Translations under genes and position numbers: made by a program
Shown here: one piece after another, positions 35,229-38,921 of the stretch
Position numbering within the stretch: the first letter of the stretch is position 1
How the letters are laid out: each line of letters starts with the position of its first letter
Assembly (NCBI GenBank): GCA_012518635.1
Contig: JAAYRT010000053.1
Span: 1 to 38,921, forward strand
Reading direction: 5' to 3'
Origin: Halanaerobiaceae bacterium
GTDB lineage: Bacteria; Bacillota; Halanaerobiia; Halanaerobiales; DTU029
DNA: 38,921 nt
The notes under the pieces: model-generated
Database searches by the model: none
The model's input: only the letters and a program-made list of their open reading frames with translations
Told to the model about the DNA's origin: nothing

Positions 35229-37553
35229 CTACGGAGCCTGAATACTCTTACCCTTTTCCAACAATATTTCATTTCTATTATGGTAAATTTTTAGCCCCTC
35301 CCCGCTGATTAGGGTATATTCAGTTTTATCTTTAGTAATTACAACTTTTATAATCCTTTTTTGATATTTTACCTTAAACTCTAACTGCTCCCATTTGTCA
35401 GGCAGCCGGGGTGAGAAAAACAACTTACCGGCATGATTCCTCATGCCCGCAAAACCCTGAATCAGCGCAAGCCATGAGCCCGCCATTCCGGCAGTATGAA
35501 GGCCCTGATAGGTGTTCCCGTTATAGTCATCCAGATCTATCCGGGCAGTCCGCATAAAATATTTATAGGCATCATCTGCATATCCAATTTCACTGGCTAT
35601 AATGCTATAAATCGCAGGAGAAAGAGAAGAATCATGGATGGTCCTGGGTTCATAAAAATCATAATTTGCTCTTTTCTCCTCCAGGGTAAATTGATCTCCT
35701 AAAAGGAACATCAATAATATTACATCAGCCTGTTTAATCAATTGATACCGCCAGATAATTAAAGGATGCCAATTTCTGACCAGGGGAATCTCCTCTGCAG
35801 GTATAGTTGATATATCTATTTGTTTTTTGTAAAGAAATGAATCATCCTGAGGATGGATTCCAAGTTCCCCGGAGAAAGGCAGGTACATGGCCTCAGCAGC
35901 CTTCTCCCATTCCTTCAGCTCCTCATCCTCCAGGTTTATCTTTCTTTTTAATTTAGTATATAAGTCAGGCTCTTCCTTTTCCATCTTCTTCATTACATCC
36001 AGGGCAAACTCAAGATTGAATTTCGCCATATAGTTCGTATAGCAATTATTATTTACTCCAGGCGTGTATTCATCCGGGCCACAGACTACATTAATACAGA
36101 ACTTATTCCCTTTCAGGGGTATATAATCACCCCGGTCTGTCCACATTCTGGCTGTTTCAGCCAGGATCTCTGCCCCATATCTATATAGGAATTCCTTATC
36201 CCCTGTTGCATGATAATACTGATAGATGGCATAGGCTATATCAGCATTTATATGGTATTGAACTGTAGAGCCCATAAAGAATCCTGAGGCCTCTTCTCCA
36301 TTTATAGTACGCCAGGGATAGAGGGCACCATCCAGTTTCATTCTCCTGGCGTTTTCCCTGGCCTTATCCAGTTTATCATAACGATACATCAAGAGACTCC
36401 TGGCAAACTCCGGCCTGCTGTAGAGGAAAAACGGTATTATATAGATCTCTGTATCCCAAAAGTAATGCCCCTCATAAAATTCACCGGTCAGACCTTTAGC
36501 TGCAATATTTGTTTTCCCATCACGGCCAACAGATTGCAAGAGCTGCAGGGCATTATACCTGAAAGCCTGTTGAAGGGCAGGGTCCCCGGCTATTTTTATA
36601 TCCATGTCCTCCCAGTATTCCTTCATATATTCCAGGTGCTCAGTCAACAGGACCTGGCTGCCCTTTGCCAGCCCGGTCTTAAGTTCTGACAGCACCAGTT
36701 CTTTCAGATCATCCCTATGTAGTTCTTTATTATACTCCAGATCCAGTGATGTATAAACAGCCAGATGCCTGGACAGGCAATATTCTTCACCTTCCCTTAC
36801 TTCCAGGTCATATTGGGAAATTAACTTTCCGGAAAGAACCTCCCTGCTTTCTTTCCTGATTACTTTTTCAGTATCAAAATAATTTGCAACAGCCATAAAG
36901 ATCTGTATTCCTGTACTATCTGCCCTTTGTACAAGATATTCTATATCTTCCTGAAAAGCAATCTCTTCTATTGCAAGCAGTTTTTTCTCCCTGGGAAAGT
37001 GATAATTTTGTGAATTCCCATCTAACCGGGTGACCAGTCTTATAGAACCGGAGAAATTCAGAGGTTTAAATTTATATATAACCAGGCCAGTATGAGGAGA
37101 GGATTGGGATAAAAATCTCGTAATCCAGAACTGAATTTGTTTCCCTGTCGAACTTTCCCAGATAAACTCCCTTTCCAGGACTCCCTTTTTCATATCAAGA
37201 GCCCGCCTGTAATTTCTTACTTCTCCTTTCAATAAATCAAGCTTCTCCATATCGAGATAGATATTTATATTTGACCACTCAGCAATATTTATGATGGTCT
37301 GGCTTTTTTCAGGAAGGTCAGGTGCTTCTTCTCCATAAATTATTCCCTCTGAAGCATATACACCATTTATGTACATACCTGGTGTTGTAGTATTATCCGG
37401 TCCTGTATAATCTTCCTCCAGAGTACCACGCATCCCCATATACCCATTACCCAGGGAAAATATGGCCTCACTGAAGTGATTTTTCTCTACATTGAATTCC
37501 CTTTCCGTAACAGACCAGGGTTCATAAGGAAATAAGGCAATTTTTTCTTCCAC
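35229..37553 (-). CDS. GH65 family glycoside phosphorylase
   Basis: Inverting phosphorylase that splits an alpha-glucoside with phosphate, giving beta-glucose 1-phosphate and a sugar. The 774-residue cytosolic protein has an N-terminal beta-sandwich (to about 270), a linker, the (alpha/alpha)6 barrel, and a small C-terminal domain. The general acid should be E495 in CGPDEYTPGVNNNCYTN. Other family marks are GHYFWDTEIYIIPFF (about 362-376), STVQYHINADIAYAI and the phosphate-binding HDSSLSP. Maltose, trehalose, kojibiose and nigerose phosphorylases share these, so the substrate is not assigned. The pgmB neighbour confirms the product. Start GTG has AAAGGAGG upstream. Confidence 0.92.
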   Translation of the reverse strand: MEEKIALFPYEPWSVTEREFNVEKNHFSEAIFSLGNGYMGMRGTLEEDYTGPDNTTTPGMYINGVYASEGIIYGEEAPDLPEKSQTIINIAEWSNINIYLDMEKLDLLKGEVRNYRRALDMKKGVLEREFIWESSTGKQIQFWITRFLSQSSPHTGLVIYKFKPLNFSGSIRLVTRLDGNSQNYHFPREKKLLAIEEIAFQEDIEYLVQRADSTGIQIFMAVANYFDTEKVIRKESREVLSGKLISQYDLEVREGEEYCLSRHLAVYTSLDLEYNKELHRDDLKELVLSELKTGLAKGSQVLLTEHLEYMKEYWEDMDIKIAGDPALQQAFRYNALQLLQSVGRDGKTNIAAKGLTGEFYEGHYFWDTEIYIIPFFLYSRPEFARSLLMYRYDKLDKARENARRMKLDGALYPWRTINGEEASGFFMGSTVQYHINADIAYAIYQYYHATGDKEFLYRYGAEILAETARMWTDRGDYIPLKGNKFCINVVCGPDEYTPGVNNNCYTNYMAKFNLEFALDVMKKMEKEEPDLYTKLKRKINLEDEELKEWEKAAEAMYLPFSGELGIHPQDDSFLYKKQIDISTIPAEEIPLVRNWHPLIIWRYQLIKQADVILLMFLLGDQFTLEEKRANYDFYEPRTIHDSSLSPAIYSIIASEIGYADDAYKYFMRTARIDLDDYNGNTYQGLHTAGMAGSWLALIQGFAGMRNHAGKLFFSPRLPDKWEQLEFKVKYQKRIIKVVITKDKTEYTLISGEGLKIYHNRNEILLEKGKSIQAP

Positions 37554-37651
37554 TTCAAAAGCCTCCTTTCTATAAGAATTTATCCTTGTACAGATTTTAG
37601 GCTATCAATAATACATTCCAAACCCTCAATATTAAAACAGGACCTAAAAAA

Positions 37652-37665
37652 TACAACCGGTTGCA
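37652..37665. promoter_or_regulatory. LacI-type operator O3, upstream of GH65 gene
   Basis: TACAACCGGTTGCA, the reverse complement of O1 and O2, 98 bases upstream of the GH65 start in the 188-base gap after pgmB. A TATAAT sits just upstream (37668-37680 region) and a TATTAT downstream, neither with a convincing -35. Confidence 0.85.
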
Positions 37666-37741
37666 TTCGTATAATTATATATTCTCTATATTTTCAGAAT
37701 ATCCTTCTTTAATTATTATAAAACTTTTATGCACAGGCATA

Positions 37742-38395
37742 TTACTCCCTCTCTCCCAAAATTTCATCTAAATCCACATCAGCCATAGTTTCATATACAT
37801 AATCAGCAATTCCTACCCTCTCAGCTGGTCCTATACCAACAGCCAGCATATTGGCAGCCAGGGCTGCTTCCACTCCAGATCTGGCATCCTCAAAAACTGC
37901 ACAATTTTCCGGAGATACACCGATCTTGTTTGCAGTAAACAGGAAAAGATCAGGAGCAGGTTTACTATTTTGTACACTATAGCCATCTGCAATATATTCA
38001 AAGACTTCCTCCAGTTCTAAATTTTTGATAACAGTCTTAGCATTTTTACTGGCTGATGCCAGGGCAAGTTTGTAGCCATTTTCTTTAAGTTTCTTTATCA
38101 AATCAGCTACACCGGGCAGGAGATCATCCGGAGTAATTGTAGTTATCAGCTCCTTATAGTATTGATTTTTCCTGTCCATTAAAAGCTTTTTTTCTTCTGC
38201 AGTATATTCTCTACCGGCCAGAACCAGCTCAAGTGACCTTTCCCTGGACACCCCTCTCAGCTCTTCATTATCCTTTCTGGTAAAAGGGATACCCTCTTCT
38301 GCAGCTAACCTTTTCCAGGCCTGATAGTGAAACTCTGCAGTGTCAGTAATAACTCCATCCAGATCAAAAATAAATGCTTTCAAACTTCTTTTCAT
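37742..38395 (-). CDS. pgmB: beta-phosphoglucomutase
   Basis: HAD-superfamily mutase that converts beta-glucose 1-phosphate to glucose 6-phosphate through a phospho-aspartate. The 217-residue protein has motif I FDLDGVITDT, with nucleophile D11 and acid/base D13, a helical cap containing LRGVSRERSLE, and motif II ASASKNA. Motif III-IV reads SKPAPDLF and FEDARSGVEAA. This pattern and length fit beta-PGM rather than general HAD phosphatases. It heads the locus upstream of the GH65 phosphorylase. AAAGGAGAG precedes the ATG. Confidence 0.94.
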   Translation of the reverse strand: MKRSLKAFIFDLDGVITDTAEFHYQAWKRLAAEEGIPFTRKDNEELRGVSRERSLELVLAGREYTAEEKKLLMDRKNQYYKELITTITPDDLLPGVADLIKKLKENGYKLALASASKNAKTVIKNLELEEVFEYIADGYSVQNSKPAPDLFLFTANKIGVSPENCAVFEDARSGVEAALAANMLAVGIGPAERVGIADYVYETMADVDLDEILGERE

Positions 38396-38433
38396 TATAA
38401 CTCTCCTTTCTATCCTGACTTTATTAATTAATC

Positions 38434-38469
38434 ATAATAAATTATATTATAATCTACATCAAAAAACAA
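38434..38469 (-). promoter_or_regulatory. overlapping candidate promoters for pgmB
   Basis: On the minus strand TTGTTT (38464-38469) pairs with TATAAT (38441-38446) at 17 bases. TTGATG (38457-38462) also pairs with TATTAT (38434-38439) at 17 bases. Either could serve pgmB. No CCGG operator is seen here, so pgmB may escape the control placed on the downstream genes. Confidence 0.55.
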
Positions 38470-38472
38470 AGG

Positions 38473-38544
38473 TATTTAAAGAACTATTTTTTTGTATAAT
38501 TTCTTATATAAAAAGACTCCTTCTCTGGTAATATTTAAAGAACT
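38473..38544. repeat. 13-bp direct repeat, two copies
   Basis: TATTTAAAGAACT occurs at 38473-38485 and again at 38532-38544, 59 bases apart. The second copy lies in the loop of the neighbouring hairpin. This may mark a local duplication or insertion footprint. Confidence 0.5.
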
Positions 38545-38572
38545 CATAAAAGCCAAAGAAAGGAGTCTTTTT
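38509..38572. other. long hairpin with T runs on both sides
   Basis: AAAAGACTCCTT (38511-38522) pairs with AAGGAGTCTTTT (38560-38571). The stem extends inward through TCTCTGG opposite CCAAAGA with a small bulge, giving roughly 18 pairs and a loop of about 23 bases. T runs follow on both strands, so it could act as a bidirectional terminator or a small structured RNA between the tRNA genes and pgmB. Confidence 0.65.
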
Positions 38573-38611
38573 TCTAAATGTTATATTAAAATTTCCCCAG
38601 AACCTTTTAAT

Positions 38612-38642
38612 AAAATAAAAAAAAACACCCGAAGGTGTTTTT
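38612..38642 (-). terminator. UUCG-loop terminator after the tRNA genes
   Basis: On the minus strand AAAAACACC, loop TTCG, GGTGTTTTT, followed by more T. The loop closes as an extra-stable UUCG tetraloop. It lies 7 bases beyond the tRNA-Gly 3' end. Confidence 0.9.
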
Positions 38643-38648
38643 TAAAAT

Positions 38649-38724
<76 letters not shown>

Positions 38725-38728
38725 ATAT

Positions 38729-38814
38729 TGGTGGAGGGAGAAGGATTCGAACCTTCGTAGGCATCCGCCGGCAGATTTACAGTCTGCTCCCTTTAGCCAC
38801 TCGGGCATCCCTCC
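38729..38814 (-). tRNA. tRNA-Tyr, anticodon GTA
   Basis: An 86-base class II tRNA with encoded CCA. The acceptor begins GGAGGGA, and the anticodon arm GCAGA-CTGTAAA-TCTGC gives GTA. A long variable arm follows, and the T arm contains GGTTCGAATCC. The discriminator is A. Confidence 0.97.
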
Positions 38815-38821
38815 GTATTTT

Positions 38822-38889
38822 AGAAGTAGGAAGTAAGTTGTCAGGTGTAGGAATGAAAACTTGTTTCTGACTTCTAACCTCTGACTTCT
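38822..38889. repeat. imperfect inverted repeat of the ACTTCT type
   Basis: AGAAGTAGGAAGTAAG at the left faces CTAACCTCTGACTTCT at the right; about 16 of 24 positions pair. It lies between two tRNA genes. A similar pyrimidine-rich stretch, CTACTCACTACTCCCTGC, lies between ilvB and ilvD. Such intergenic repeats are common in clostridial genomes. Confidence 0.45.
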
Positions 38890-38900
38890 TATTTATTAGA

Positions 38901-38921
38901 TGGTGGAGATAAGGGGACTTG
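38901..38921 (-). tRNA. 3' end of a third tRNA, cut by window edge
   Basis: On the minus strand the last bases read CAAGTCCCCTTATCTCCACCA: the end of a T loop and stem, the 3' acceptor strand TATCTCC, discriminator A and CCA. The identity cannot be told without the anticodon. The 5' acceptor should read GGAGATA. Confidence 0.65.

Noticed and set aside
38815-38900. CRISPR-like short repeats near the tRNA genes
   Set aside because: The ACTTCT motifs are irregular and have no constant repeat and spacer lengths; no cas genes are present.

Overview
The window reads as chromosome from an anaerobic, endospore-forming member of the Firmicutes. The sporulation genes spoIIE, yabP and yabQ, the Firmicute order divIC / S1 protein / spoIIE / tilS / hpt / ftsH, strong GGAGG ribosome sites, T-box and SAM-I leaders, and formate-tetrahydrofolate ligase all point that way. 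The sugar-binding protein has a plain signal peptide with no lipobox cysteine. That would fit a diderm group such as Halanaerobiales, but this placement is an inference. Almost every gene is on the minus strand, so the transcription units below read from right to left.

Positions 1-13354 hold the housekeeping and sporulation island: yabQ, divIC, tex, an S1-domain protein, a DUF501 protein, ppx, spoIIE, tilS, hpt, ftsH, then fhs (cut by the window edge). A cluster of three REP-like palindromes lies between ftsH and fhs. yabP, normally just upstream of yabQ and co-directional with it, is here a single plus-strand gene with its own ribosome site and terminator. Next come a lone MsmX/UgpC-type sugar ABC ATPase and a LacI regulator with an operator-overlapped promoter (13941-16212).

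Positions 16278-30924 form a long amino-acid chain. A consensus promoter and a T-box leader (probably Phe) precede pheA and hisC. These are followed by ilvD, an attenuator-like element, ilvB, ilvN, ilvC, leuA, leuC, leuD and leuB, and then a SAM-I riboswitch in front of metH. The gaps are small and several genes overlap, so the branched-chain and aromatic genes could form one transcript. Three RNA switches or attenuators sit along it.

Positions 30930-38395 hold an alpha-glucoside phosphorolysis locus: pgmB, a GH65 glycoside phosphorylase, an AglEFG-type importer without its ATPase, and a LacI regulator. Three copies of one 14-bp palindrome mark its control regions. The proposed flow is import of an alpha-glucoside, phosphorolysis to beta-glucose 1-phosphate plus a sugar, and isomerisation to glucose 6-phosphate. 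The MsmX-type ATPase 17 kb away is the best local candidate to power the importer.

The right end carries tRNA-Gly, tRNA-Tyr and the 3' end of a third tRNA, all on the minus strand, with a UUCG-loop terminator and intergenic repeats. I found no CRISPR array, prophage or transposase gene. No wholly new system is evident; the most interesting features are regulatory.
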